This document shows, piece after piece, positions 46,089-54,574 of a stretch of DNA of 64,000 nt. A program made the translations under genes and the position numbers. The DNA is from CAVQZC01 sp963718315 (lineage in GTDB: Bacteria > Actinomycetota > Thermoleophilia > Gaiellales > JAICJC01), in contig CAVQZC010000010.1 in the NCBI GenBank assembly GCA_963718315.1, forward strand, positions 372,001 through 436,000, read 5' to 3'. The first letter of the stretch is position 1. Each line of letters opens with the position of its first letter. The notes beneath the pieces were generated by a model. It worked only from the letters and a program-made list of their open reading frames with translations. It had not been told where the DNA came from and ran no database searches.

Positions 46089-47012
46089 ATGGAGAACATG
46101 GTGCGGATCGAGGGCGGGACGTTCGCGATGGGAAGCGACGACTTCTATCCGGAGGAGCAGCCCGTCCACGGCGTGAGCGTCGACTCGTTCTGGATCGACG
46201 AGCACCCTGTCACGGTGGCCGAGTTCCGCAGGTTCGTGAAGGCGACGGGACACGTCACCAACGCGGAGATCGCGCCTACGGCCGAGCAGTACCCCCACGC
46301 CGATCCCGACCTGCTCGTCGCCGGGTCGCTGGTTTTCAGGCGCACCCCAGGACCGGTCGACCTGCTCAACTACGCCAACTGGTGGCAGTGGACGCCGGGC
46401 GCCAGCTGGCGCAACCCGGAAGGGCCCGGCAGCACCCTGCACGGCCGTGAGCTTCATCCCATCACGCACGTTGCCTACGCAGACGCCAAGGCGTACGCCG
46501 ACTGGGCCGGCAAGGAGCTGCCGACCGAGGCCGAGTGGGAGCACGCCGCCCGGGGCGGGCTGGACGGCGCCGTCTTCACCTGGGGCGACGAGCACTTCCC
46601 GAACGGCCGGGTGATGGCCAACACATGGCAGGGCGAGTTCCCCTGGCAGAACCTGCTCACCGACGGCTACGAGGGCACGTCACCGGTCGGCACGTTCCCG
46701 GCGAACGGCTACGGCCTGTACGACATGGCGGGAAACGTGTGGGAGTGGACCGACGACTTCTTCACGTCCACCCATCCCGAGCCCGCGCCCTCCCCGTGCT
46801 GCGCGCCGCGCAACCCCAGGGTTGCCGAGCCGACGGCCACCAGCTACGGCTCGGGGGTGGACGCGACCATCCCTCGCCGCGTGATGAAGGGCGGGTCACA
46901 CCTGTGCGCGCCGAACTACTGCCTGCGGTACCGGCCCGCCGCCCGGCAGGGCGAGGCCGTCGACACCTCGACGACACACATCGGCTTCCGCTGCGTAGTG
47001 CGGGGCTCCTAG
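46089..47012 (+). CDS. Formylglycine-generating enzyme (sulfatase maturation)
   Basis: FGE oxidises the CxPxR cysteine of sulfatases to formylglycine with copper and oxygen. The 307-residue protein has the family start IEGGTFAMGSDDFYPEEQPVH, the central ELPTEAEWEHAARGG, GLYDMAGNVWEWTDD, and the copper-binding Cys273 and Cys278 in GSHLCAPNYCLRYRP. Both cysteines are required and both are present. It lacks a signal peptide and so acts in the cytoplasm. It lies 113 bases from the divergent sulfatase start, and its stop overlaps by 3 bases the end of the minus-strand MDR gene. Confidence 0.95.
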   Translation: MENMVRIEGGTFAMGSDDFYPEEQPVHGVSVDSFWIDEHPVTVAEFRRFVKATGHVTNAEIAPTAEQYPHADPDLLVAGSLVFRRTPGPVDLLNYANWWQWTPGASWRNPEGPGSTLHGRELHPITHVAYADAKAYADWAGKELPTEAEWEHAARGGLDGAVFTWGDEHFPNGRVMANTWQGEFPWQNLLTDGYEGTSPVGTFPANGYGLYDMAGNVWEWTDDFFTSTHPEPAPSPCCAPRNPRVAEPTATSYGSGVDATIPRRVMKGGSHLCAPNYCLRYRPAARQGEAVDTSTTHIGFRCVVRGS

Positions 47013-48022
47013 TCGGCAGCGACGTCGATCAGCACCTTGCCGACGGCGCCGTTCTCGACCGCGTCGTGGGCGTCTCCCGCCCGCTCCAGCGGGAACCGGT
47101 GCAGCGGCAGCCCGGCTTCCTCCCCCACAGGCAGCGCGCCGTCGGCCGCAGCGCGGGCAACATCGGCGACGGCATCGTCCTTGGCAGCCGTGGGGACGGT
47201 GTAGACCAGCACGAACTGGTAGCGGATGTTCGGCCCCATCAGCGCGTAGACGGGCAGCGTGACGTCGGAGCCGCCGTCCGTCGCGTAACAGGCGACGACC
47301 GCGTTGGGGCCGACGACGTGGGCGTCCAGCTCCGCGTTCATCGCCGGGGACACCTCCACGACGATGTCGACGCCCCCGGGGACCAGCGCCCGGATCCGCT
47401 CGGCGGCATCGCCGACGCGGTAGTTGAACGTGTGGTGCGCGCCGGCGGCCGAGGCCAGGCGTGCCTTCTCGTCGCCGCTGACGGTGGCGATCACCTCCGC
47501 GCCCGCCCAGGTCGCCAGCTGAATCGCGGCATGACCGACCGCGCCGGCCCCGCCCGCGACCAGCACCGTGCTGCCCGCCAGGGCGCCCGGCGAGAGGCGA
47601 TCGGGCCCGCCGTCGGCCACGGTCAGGCAGCGGTGAGCGGTCAGCGCCGGGATGCCGAGGCTGGCGCCGAGGTCGAACGAGAGCCCGTCCTCAAGCTTCA
47701 CCGCCTGTCGCGAGGGGAGCGCGACGTACTCCTGCGCGGTGCCGTTCGCCCGCTCATCCGCCGCCTCCCACAGCCATACCCGCTCGCCGACCCGTGAGGG
47801 GTCGACGCCCTCGCCGACCGCATCGATCACTCCCGCTCCGTCCTGGTTCGGCACCATCTCGGGAAACGAGCTCCCGCCGCGCCGGGCCTTCCAGTCGGTA
47901 GGGTTGACACCCGACACCTCGATCCGGACCCGCACCTCGCCGGGGCCCGGGTCAGGCACGGGTCGGTCGACCAGGCGCAGAACGGAGGCGTCGCCGCCTT
48001 CGCTATACACGACTGCTCGCAC
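47009..48022 (-). CDS. Quinone-oxidoreductase-type MDR protein
   Basis: The 337-residue protein starts at the GTG at 48022, which overlaps the preceding stop (TAGTG). It has the GroES-like half (residues 1-120, RIEVSGVNPTDWKARRGG) and the Rossmann half with VLVAGGAGAVGHAAIQLATW (about 145). The zinc ligands of alcohol dehydrogenases are absent, so it is a zeta-crystallin or quinone-reductase-like NADPH enzyme. It is cotranscribed with the dimethylargininase-like gene. Substrate unknown. Confidence 0.9.
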   Translation of the reverse strand: MRAVVYSEGGDASVLRLVDRPVPDPGPGEVRVRIEVSGVNPTDWKARRGGSSFPEMVPNQDGAGVIDAVGEGVDPSRVGERVWLWEAADERANGTAQEYVALPSRQAVKLEDGLSFDLGASLGIPALTAHRCLTVADGGPDRLSPGALAGSTVLVAGGAGAVGHAAIQLATWAGAEVIATVSGDEKARLASAAGAHHTFNYRVGDAAERIRALVPGGVDIVVEVSPAMNAELDAHVVGPNAVVACYATDGGSDVTLPVYALMGPNIRYQFVLVYTVPTAAKDDAVADVARAAADGALPVGEEAGLPLHRFPLERAGDAHDAVENGAVGKVLIDVAAD

Positions 48023-48960
48023 TACGCAGGGTCTCGCCGAAGCGGCTGACACATGCAGTGGACGCCGCCGCCGGCGAGCTGGAACTGGCTCATGTCGGGG
48101 TCGTAGACGGTCATGCCCAGCGCCCGCAGCCTCGCATTCAGCTCTGGGGCGGCGGTCGTCGAGAGCACGCTGTCGTTGCCAAGCGCGACGACGTTGCAGC
48201 CGAGCGTCATCGTCTCGCGGAAGCTGACCGGGACGATCTCGATCTTCTTGGCTTGCAGCCAGTCGACGATCTCGGGATCGGTGGTGTCGAGGCAGACGGC
48301 GCACAGCTTCTCGGCCAGCATGCAGACCATCAGGTCGATGTGGACGTAGTACTCGTCGATGGGGGCGTACCGCACCTCGATGCCCTCCGCCTCCATCCAG
48401 CCGCCGACCTGGCGGGCCGAGACCTCTTCGCCCCGCAGGCCCGTGTAGCCAATCAGGACGCAGCCCGGCTCGATCATGTTGAAGTCGCCGCCCTCGAAGT
48501 TGCCCGCGCTGACAAGCTCGTAGATCGGGATCTCGTGCTCGAGGTAGAAGCGCAGGACGTTCGCGTACTCGCCACGCCGCCGCGGGCTGGCGAGCTGGGT
48601 GACCACGGCGCCGAACGGGGTCATGAAGTTGGAGTCGCGTGCGTAGACGCCGTAGGCGGTCTCCTCGCGCGCGTCCAGCAGGTGGACGGCGACGCCGGCC
48701 TGGCGGTAGGCGTCGACCATCTCGGCGTGCTGGCGGAGCGCCAGCTCGCGGTCGAACCGGTAGCCGCGGCGCAGCGTCTCACGCACCAGGGCGCTGTATT
48801 GCGCGTTCTCCTCGCCCAGCCAGCGGAAGCTGTCGGGGTTGCCAAGCAGAACGTCGCGAAGCGTGCCGTACTCGGAGTCGATGCCCCACCGCTCCAGCAC
48901 CTTCGAACCGCCGCCGGGCACGCGAGCGCGCAGGGGACTTGTGGTCTCGATCGTAGCCAT
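48022..48960 (-). CDS. Dimethylargininase / arginine-deiminase-like hydrolase
   Basis: These guanidino-group hydrolases convert arginine or methylarginines to citrulline. The 312-residue protein has FEGGD in NFEGGDFNMIE, the His-x-Asp in YYVHIDLMVCM and the catalytic Cys302 in GGVHCMCQPLRRD, with the conserved Asp in YARDSNF. This matches the catalytic set of the family. It has no signal peptide. Its stop is fused to the start of the MDR gene. It might supply a citrulline or amine product, but the pathway is not clear. Confidence 0.9.
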   Translation of the reverse strand: MATIETTSPLRARVPGGGSKVLERWGIDSEYGTLRDVLLGNPDSFRWLGEENAQYSALVRETLRRGYRFDRELALRQHAEMVDAYRQAGVAVHLLDAREETAYGVYARDSNFMTPFGAVVTQLASPRRRGEYANVLRFYLEHEIPIYELVSAGNFEGGDFNMIEPGCVLIGYTGLRGEEVSARQVGGWMEAEGIEVRYAPIDEYYVHIDLMVCMLAEKLCAVCLDTTDPEIVDWLQAKKIEIVPVSFRETMTLGCNVVALGNDSVLSTTAAPELNARLRALGMTVYDPDMSQFQLAGGGVHCMCQPLRRDPA

Positions 48961-48969
48961 GGCGAGATT

Positions 48970-49581
48970 CTACGCGGCCAGCACGAGCTCGCGAGCCACC
49001 TGCTGTACCTCCCGGACCGTCTGCGCCGCGGATCGGCCGGCCAGCCGCAGCTCGCAGTACGTCTCGTAGCTCGTCAGTACCATCAGCCGGTCGACGACGC
49101 GGGCCTCGGACAGACCTGACCGTGACGCTCGTGATGCGGCGAGATTGTGAGCCAGGTGACGCATGGCGCTCCGGCGGTCCTCCCGCTGACGCCGGACCAG
49201 CTCGGCAGCGGCGGGGTCGAGCGCGACCACGCCGTAGAGCTCGCGGAGGACTCCGTCCACCGACGCCCAGAACCGGATCGACGACGCGATCGTCTGGTTC
49301 AGCGCCTCGATCGCATCCGGCAGGTCAACGGCGCCCTTCGCGCCGACCAGCTCCGGGTTGACCGCGAACGTCTCGCAGATCGCGTCGACCAGGTCGACGC
49401 GAGAGCGGAAGTGCTGGTACAGGGTCGCCCGGGAGACCCCCGCCTGAGACGCGATCTCCTCCATGGTCGAGTCGTGGAACCGGCCGGCCTCGAGCATCTC
49501 GAACACGACTTCCTGGATCCGCGCGCGCGTGCGCTCGGACTTGCTCGGGCGGCTACGGGCTCGGTAGGCGCGTGTAGACAT
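48970..49581 (-). CDS. TetR-family transcriptional regulator
   Basis: The ATG at 49581 is chosen over an earlier in-frame start at 49632 that would cover the operator region. The 203-residue protein has the DNA-binding turn TMEEIASQAGVSRATLYQHF (about residues 39-58) and a helical ligand domain (DGVLRELYGVVALDPAAAEL). It is divergent from the GNAT gene across a spacer with palindromes. It lies 10 bases before the end of the DDAH gene's start on the same strand, so it may also control that operon. Confidence 0.93.
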   Translation of the reverse strand: MSTRAYRARSRPSKSERTRARIQEVVFEMLEAGRFHDSTMEEIASQAGVSRATLYQHFRSRVDLVDAICETFAVNPELVGAKGAVDLPDAIEALNQTIASSIRFWASVDGVLRELYGVVALDPAAAELVRRQREDRRSAMRHLAHNLAASRASRSGLSEARVVDRLMVLTSYETYCELRLAGRSAAQTVREVQQVARELVLAA

Positions 49582-49637
49582 TCTGACTCGCAGTCTAGAC
49601 ACCGTGTCGGATATCTGGTAGCTTGCGCCCACCGAAA

Positions 49638-49654
49638 CTAGACACGGAGTCTAG
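49638..49654. promoter_or_regulatory. Palindromic operator between TetR and GNAT genes
   Basis: CTAGAC-ACGGA-GTCTAG is an inverted repeat of 6 bp arms. A second, GTCTAGAC, lies at 49593-49600 nearer to the regulator gene. Both are probable sites for the divergent TetR protein. Confidence 0.65.
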
Positions 49655-49677
49655 ATTCATTGTCTTGAGGAGGAGAC

Positions 49678-50553
49678 ATGTCCGAGGGGAGTGGACACAC
49701 CGTGCTGGCGGCGATGGACACCACGCCGGCCGGTCGAGCCGAGGTCGCGCGCATCGAGGCCGCGGAGGCCCGAGCGTGGGCCGACCTCTACGCCGCCGCA
49801 CCGGCGGGCTGGGCAGCCGGCGCCGGCGTTGGCACCCGTATGGTCGACGGAACGCTGGTGCTGCACTGGGCGGCCACCGAGCGCCGGTACTTCAGCCGTG
49901 CAATTGGGCTCGGCGTGGCGCGTCCGGCGACGCGTGACGCGCTGGATGCCGTGTTCGAGGTCTGGGAGGAGCTCGGCATCGGCATGTGCCTGGTGCAGTC
50001 GATGCCCGCCTGCGAGCCCGCCGCCTACACCAAGTGGCTGCAGGAGCGAGGGCTGGAGGCGTTCGACGCCCAGGACCGGATCGTGCGCGGCGGTGAGCCA
50101 GTCGACGACCCGCCGGCACCGCCTGGCGGCCGCAACCTGCTGGTCGAGAAGGTGGATGGCGAGACCGCCGCCGAGTGGTCGGACTTCCTCCAGCGCGTCT
50201 ATCACCTCGACGCCGGGCCGTGGTTGACTGAGCTGATCGGCCGGAGCGGCTGGCACCAGTACGTCGCCAGGGAGGACGGAGAGGTCGTGGCCGCGCGGGG
50301 TATGTACATCGGAAGCGGCGGGCTGGCCTGGGTCGGCATGGACGGCCCGGTGCCGGGCCTCCATACGACCGACTACGCGCCCGACGCCGTCCTGTGTACC
50401 GCGATGGTGGCCGACGGGCTGGCGCTCGGCGCAACCGGGTTCCTGTCGGACATCGAGGCGCGCTCCGAGCAGATGGACACACCGTCATACCGGTACTTCG
50501 GCCGGCTCGGCTTCCGCCGGCCGTACGTGCGCACGCACTGGGCGGTGGTGTGA
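49678..50553 (+). CDS. GNAT-type acetyltransferase
   Basis: The ATG at 49678 follows GAGGAGGAG. The 291-residue protein has two GNAT-like halves, as in many actinobacterial paired acetyltransferases. The C-terminal half holds EDGEVVAARGMYIGSGGLAW and GFLSDIEARSEQMDTPSYRYFGRLGF, with the closing YRYFGRLGFRRPY typical of the family. GNATs use acetyl-CoA to acetylate amines. The stop overlaps the next gene's start (TGATG). Confidence 0.8.
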   Translation: MSEGSGHTVLAAMDTTPAGRAEVARIEAAEARAWADLYAAAPAGWAAGAGVGTRMVDGTLVLHWAATERRYFSRAIGLGVARPATRDALDAVFEVWEELGIGMCLVQSMPACEPAAYTKWLQERGLEAFDAQDRIVRGGEPVDDPPAPPGGRNLLVEKVDGETAAEWSDFLQRVYHLDAGPWLTELIGRSGWHQYVAREDGEVVAARGMYIGSGGLAWVGMDGPVPGLHTTDYAPDAVLCTAMVADGLALGATGFLSDIEARSEQMDTPSYRYFGRLGFRRPYVRTHWAVV

Positions 50554-50834
50554 TGCACGCCTCCATCTGGACATACGAAGGTGACCCGGACGCGCTGCTC
50601 GCATGCTGGGAGTCGATGGTGAGCGAGGTTCCGGCGGCCGCCATGCGCCTCCACCTGTGTCTACGCACCGACAGCGGCATGGTGGTGGTCGACACCTGCC
50701 CCAGCGCCGATGTGTTCGAGGCCTTCGCCGCCGGCGCCTTCCCGGAGCTGAGGCGTCGCCACGGTCTGCCGGATCCCGTCCGCGTCGAGGACTACCCGGT
50801 ATACGCCGGCTTCGCCGAGGGGGCTCGGATCTAG
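50553..50834 (+). CDS. Small protein, antibiotic-biosynthesis-monooxygenase-like fold
   Basis: This 93-residue protein is coupled to the acetyltransferase gene (TGATG overlap). It has the beta-alpha-beta-beta pattern of dimeric alpha-beta barrels: MHASIWTYEGDPDALLACWE, MRLHLCLRTDSGMVVVDTC and ADVFEAFAAGAFPELRRRHG. Such proteins serve as monooxygenases or sensors; no catalytic residue is certain. Its end overlaps the end of the minus-strand DUF2252 gene by four bases. Confidence 0.7.
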   Translation: MHASIWTYEGDPDALLACWESMVSEVPAAAMRLHLCLRTDSGMVVVDTCPSADVFEAFAAGAFPELRRRHGLPDPVRVEDYPVYAGFAEGARI

Positions 50835-52238
50835 ACGCCGACGAGCGCCTCCACCTCGCCGGCGGCGACGGCCTGGCGGAGGCGCTCGTAGTCGCGCTCG
50901 TTCTGGTCGGCGTACAGCTCGGAGAAGTGGGCGACGGCTCGCTCGAAGACCGCCCCCTTGCCCAGATAGGCAGCGATGGCCAGCCGGTCACCCGATCGCG
51001 CATGCGAGCGCGCGAGCGACCACGCACAGGCACGGGTGTAGGTGAGCAGACCGTGCTCGGTCATCCGGGAGAGGTCCGCCGATGCCTTCCAGTCCCAGAG
51101 TTGGCGGACGTAGTAGTCGCGCTCCACCCCGTCGAGGCTCGCGCTGCGCTGCCAGCTGAGGAAGATGTCGGTGGCGGCCTGCATCATCCGCTGGCCCGCG
51201 CACCACCCGCTCGCCCTGCGTGGCGTACTCGCTCCGGCCGAGGAACGGCTCGAGCACAGAGGGCTGGGCTTCCTTCGCCTGGAGGACGAGCACATCCCGG
51301 CCGTCGCGGGCCACCAGCAGGACGACCCAGGCCCGGGTGCCGACGCTCCCCACGCCGACCACCTTCCGCGCCATGTCGGCAAACGTGTACGACCGCACCA
51401 GATGCCGTCGATCGGGATGCAGGTTGTCGAGGTACTGGTCGAACAGGACGCGGGCATGGCGCTCCCGCTCGTCGGCATCCATGCCGTAGATCTCGTGGAT
51501 CGGCGTCAGCAGGGGCGGAGCGCTGGTGAACCGAGGCTTGCCGTCGACCATCTCGGTCAGCTTGCGGACGGCGCGGGCGCTGGTCTTGCGCCGCGCCTTC
51601 TCGAACGTGCGGTCGAACAGCTCCTGACCATCGGCGTCGAGCCTGGTGCCGAAACGGGCGGTCAGCTCGTCCGCGTCCAGACGTTCGTACCACGCGTCGA
51701 GCAGGCTCTCGCGGGAGAACTCGAGCATCGCCTCGCGGTACTGGCGCACCGCCCGCTCCACGATGCTCCGCCGCAGGTCGGCCGGGAGATCGATGTCACG
51801 GCCGGCGATCTCGATGCTGGCCGCCATCCGCTTCACATCCCACTCCCAGGGACCGGGGAGCGTCTCGTCGAAGTCGTTGGGCCCGAACATCAACCGGCGG
51901 TCGGGCGCTGCGAAGCCCCCGAAGTTGGAGATGTGAGCGTCGCCGCAGACCTGGACGACGATGCCGGTGGAGGTCGTCTCGGCCAGGTCGGCGGCCATCA
52001 CCGCCGCAGCGCCGCGGTAGAACGTGAACGGTGAGACCAGCATCCGTCCGTAGCGGATCGGCACCAGCTCGGGCAGTCGGGTCGCGGTCTGCCGGTGCAG
52101 CGTGGCGACTGGATCGGGCCTCCCCGCAGCCGGCGCCCACTCCCCATGGCTGGAGCGGGGGACGGCCTTTCGCGCCTCACGGCCGCGGTCGGCGTCCTCG
52201 CCGTTCTGGAGGCGCGCGACCTTCACCGCTGAGCTCAT
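50831..52238 (-). CDS. DUF2252-family protein (one frame change)
   Basis: DUF2252 proteins have a kinase-like fold, but the reaction is unknown. The order of motifs is PIRYGRMLVSPFTFYRGAAA, VQVCGDAHISNFGGFAAPD and FGPNDFDETLPGPWEWDVKR, matching the family's conserved active-site region (GDxHxxNFG and NDFDE). One extra base near 51200 shifts the frame between GERVV and AGQRMMQAATDIFLSW; removing it gives about 468 residues. The last part, DYYVRQLWDWKASADL, is also typical. The gene is convergent with the small gene ending at 50834. Confidence 0.88.
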
Positions 52239-52302
52239 GTCCGACCCATCCGGTCACGTTACGACGCGGCAGACGATGGAGCAAGGCCATTACACTCTTG
52301 CC

Positions 52303-53055
52303 ATGACTACTGCATCCGCCACCGCCGGCCAGGAGGCGATCGCCGCCGCCCGGGTCGACCTCGCAGCCGCCTTCCGCGCCGCGGCGCTGCATGGCTTCAA
52401 CGAGGGGATCGACAACCACTTCAGCCTGGCCGTCCCCGGGCGCGACGACCTGTTCCTGCTGAACCGGTTCGGGCCGCACTGGTCGGAGATCCGGGCCAGC
52501 GACATCCTCACCATCGATCTCGACGGCAACGTCGTCGACGGCGAGGGCGAGTGGGAGACGACGGCGTTCATGATCCACCGCGGAGCCCACCGTGCGCGGC
52601 CGTCGGCCCGCTGCGTGTTCCACACGCACATGCCGTACGCGACGGCGCTCTCGATGGTGCCCCGCGGGCTCGACACCCGGGCCAGCCAGAACTCCATGTC
52701 CTTCCACGGCCGCATCACCGCACTGCCCTACGGCGGGCTGGCCGACGGCGCCGCGGAAGGCGACCGGATCGGGCAGGCGATCGGCGACAACGTCAGCGTG
52801 GTCATGCTGCAAAACCACGGCGTGCTCGTGATCGGCGAGGATGTCGCCGACGCCTGGCAGAAGCTGTACTTCCTCGAGCGTGCGTGTCAGACGCAGGTGC
52901 TCGCGCTCTCGACGGGTCAGGACCTGCTCCAGGTGTCCGAGGAGATCGCGGCGCGCACCGCCGACCGCTTCGAGCGCGACTCATTCGGCGCCTCTGAGCT
53001 GTTCGCGGCCGAGCGCCGACGGTTGGACCGCGAGAACCCCGGCTACGAGTTGTAA
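52303..53055 (+). CDS. Class II aldolase/adducin-family protein
   Basis: The 250-residue protein has the class II aldolase fold with zinc His residues in CVFHTHMPYATALS (two His) and a later His in MLQNHGVLVIGED, and the acid EGEWETTAFMIHRGAHRA. Family members cleave or epimerise sugar phosphates; many are of unknown substrate. It starts at the ATG 52303, divergent from the DUF2252 gene by 64 bases. Confidence 0.85.
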   Translation: MTTASATAGQEAIAAARVDLAAAFRAAALHGFNEGIDNHFSLAVPGRDDLFLLNRFGPHWSEIRASDILTIDLDGNVVDGEGEWETTAFMIHRGAHRARPSARCVFHTHMPYATALSMVPRGLDTRASQNSMSFHGRITALPYGGLADGAAEGDRIGQAIGDNVSVVMLQNHGVLVIGEDVADAWQKLYFLERACQTQVLALSTGQDLLQVSEEIAARTADRFERDSFGASELFAAERRRLDRENPGYEL

Positions 53056-53072
53056 GAAACGCGGTAGGTGGG

Positions 53073-53627
53073 TCAGCCGTGCGGCGGGTGGCAGGTGCCC
53101 GCCGGCCAGCCCCACAGGGCGTCGACGGCCGCCGGCGGCGTCACCATGCAGGTGAACTGCGTGCTGCCGGGGATGCCGGCCGGATACGCGTGCCAGGCCG
53201 CTCCCGCGGGCTGCTTGTAGACCAGGTAGGCGCCATCGTCCTGGTCGCCGACCTGCGCCTGGGTCGCGCCGGGCTTGGCGATCAGGCTGGCGCCCGCCCA
53301 GTGGGTCTTCGTCGACGGGTCGTACGCGTAGTACGTGATGCCCTTGACCAGCCCGCTGTAGTCCGAAACCGGGAGATGGTGCATCTTCGCGCCCGCGGCC
53401 AGGAGCTGGGACTTGACGGCGGCGGTGGCGACCAGGTTCTTGGCGCTGGACGCGCTGCCGCCGGACGTCGGCGGCGTGGTCGGCGGCGTGGAGCTGACGG
53501 GCGTGGAACTACCTGCCGTCGACCCGCCGCTGCTGCTCGAAGAGCCGCAGCCGGCTGCGGCACCGCAAACCACGGCAAGCAGGGCGAGTAGAGCGAAGTG
53601 GAAGAAGCGTCCCTGGTAGCTGTCCAC
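53073..53627 (-). CDS. Lipoprotein of unknown function
   Basis: The 184-residue protein has a signal sequence ending in the lipobox AAGC (Cys27), then a Ser/Thr/Pro linker of about 35 residues. The domain is HHLPVSDYSGLVKGITYYAY, then a part with TQAQVGDQDDGAYLVYKQPA and, near the end, FTCMVTPPAAVDALWGWPAG. It is convergent with the aldolase gene and divergent from the sigma factor. No family was recognised. Confidence 0.7.
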   Translation of the reverse strand: MDSYQGRFFHFALLALLAVVCGAAAGCGSSSSSGGSTAGSSTPVSSTPPTTPPTSGGSASSAKNLVATAAVKSQLLAAGAKMHHLPVSDYSGLVKGITYYAYDPSTKTHWAGASLIAKPGATQAQVGDQDDGAYLVYKQPAGAAWHAYPAGIPGSTQFTCMVTPPAAVDALWGWPAGTCHPPHG

Positions 53628-53716
53628 TGTGAGATCACGATACTCGGGGGCCCGGTCAGCTGCCGAGACTTGACGGACAGCCCGCAGAGGATGACCATTC
53701 GCGGTGCGATGCCGTC

Positions 53717-54259
53717 ATGACCTCAGCCCAGCAACCCGCCGGGGCGGCGACGATGTCGGTCGTCGACCGGTGCCGGCGCGGCGACCGCGATGCCTGGAAC
53801 GAGCTGGTCGAGACGTACTCACGGTACGTCTACGCCATCATCGGCCGCGGATACCGGCTGGCCGGTCCGGACGCCGAGGACGTGTTCCAGGATGTGTTCG
53901 CGCGTGTCTTCGAGCGGCTGGAGACCCTCCGCGACGACGAGGCGCTGCAGGGCTGGATCTCCCAGGTGACGCGCAACCTCTGTCTCGACCACATCCGCCG
54001 GGTGCGCACGCACCAGGAGCTGTCCGACGACACGGCCGGTCTGGACGAGCGGCTCAACGAGCTCGACGATGCGCTCGCCGTGCGCCAGGCGATGTCCCGC
54101 CTGTCTCACGATTGCTACGAGATCCTCGATCGCTTCTTCTGCCAGGACGAGTCCTACCGGTCGATCGGGCAGCACCTGGGGATCCCGCCGGGCACGATCG
54201 CCAGCCGGATCAGCCGTTGCCTGGGCCGGCTGCGCGAGGAGTTCGGCGACGCCCAGTGA
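53717..54259 (+). CDS. ECF-type RNA polymerase sigma factor
   Basis: The 180-residue protein has region 2 (NELVETYSRYVYAIIGRGYR and DAEDVFQDVFARVFERLETL) and region 4 (MSRLSHDCYEILDRFFCQDE and SIGQHLGIPPGTIASRISRC). It lacks regions 1 and 3, as in ECF factors. No transmembrane anti-sigma gene is adjacent; the next gene is a small protein of the RiPP-leader type. It may direct transcription of that gene and the following cluster. Confidence 0.93.
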   Translation: MTSAQQPAGAATMSVVDRCRRGDRDAWNELVETYSRYVYAIIGRGYRLAGPDAEDVFQDVFARVFERLETLRDDEALQGWISQVTRNLCLDHIRRVRTHQELSDDTAGLDERLNELDDALAVRQAMSRLSHDCYEILDRFFCQDESYRSIGQHLGIPPGTIASRISRCLGRLREEFGDAQ

Positions 54260-54304
54260 GCCCGATGCAAGAAAGCGGGAGCCTGCACCGTCTGGTGGGA
54301 CGAG

Positions 54305-54562
54305 ATGACTGACGAACACGAACTCGGACGGATGGTCCGGATGCTCCCTGCCGCACCGGCGGCCTGGGTCGAGGCGGCCCAGGCACTGCCCTTCCTGAAG
54401 GACGAGCTGGATTCGATCCTGGCTCGCGCGGAAGGCGATGCCGGCTTCCGCAAGGCACTTCGCACCGACCCGGCTACAGCACTCCGGAGCGAGGGGTACG
54501 ACCTGTCGCCCTCGGTCGTTGCGCACCTGATGCGCAAGCTGCCGCCGGAGCAGGGCTCCTAA
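54305..54562 (+). CDS. Small protein resembling nitrile-hydratase-type (NHLP/Os1348-like) RiPP leaders
   Basis: The 85-residue product reads MTDEHELGRMVRMLPAAPAA, then AEGDAGFRKALRTDPATALR and SEGYDLSPSVVAHLMRKLPP. The helix-DP-x-x-AL-x-x-x-GY-x-L-SP pattern is that of leader peptides derived from the nitrile hydratase alpha subunit, which guide modification of ribosomal peptides. No core peptide with Cys, Ser or Thr richness follows the leader-like part; the end is only LPPEQGS. It may thus be a leader-like regulator or binding protein. It follows the sigma factor by 45 bases in the same direction. Confidence 0.6.
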   Translation: MTDEHELGRMVRMLPAAPAAWVEAAQALPFLKDELDSILARAEGDAGFRKALRTDPATALRSEGYDLSPSVVAHLMRKLPPEQGS

Positions 54563-54574
54563 CCACAGAGCTTC

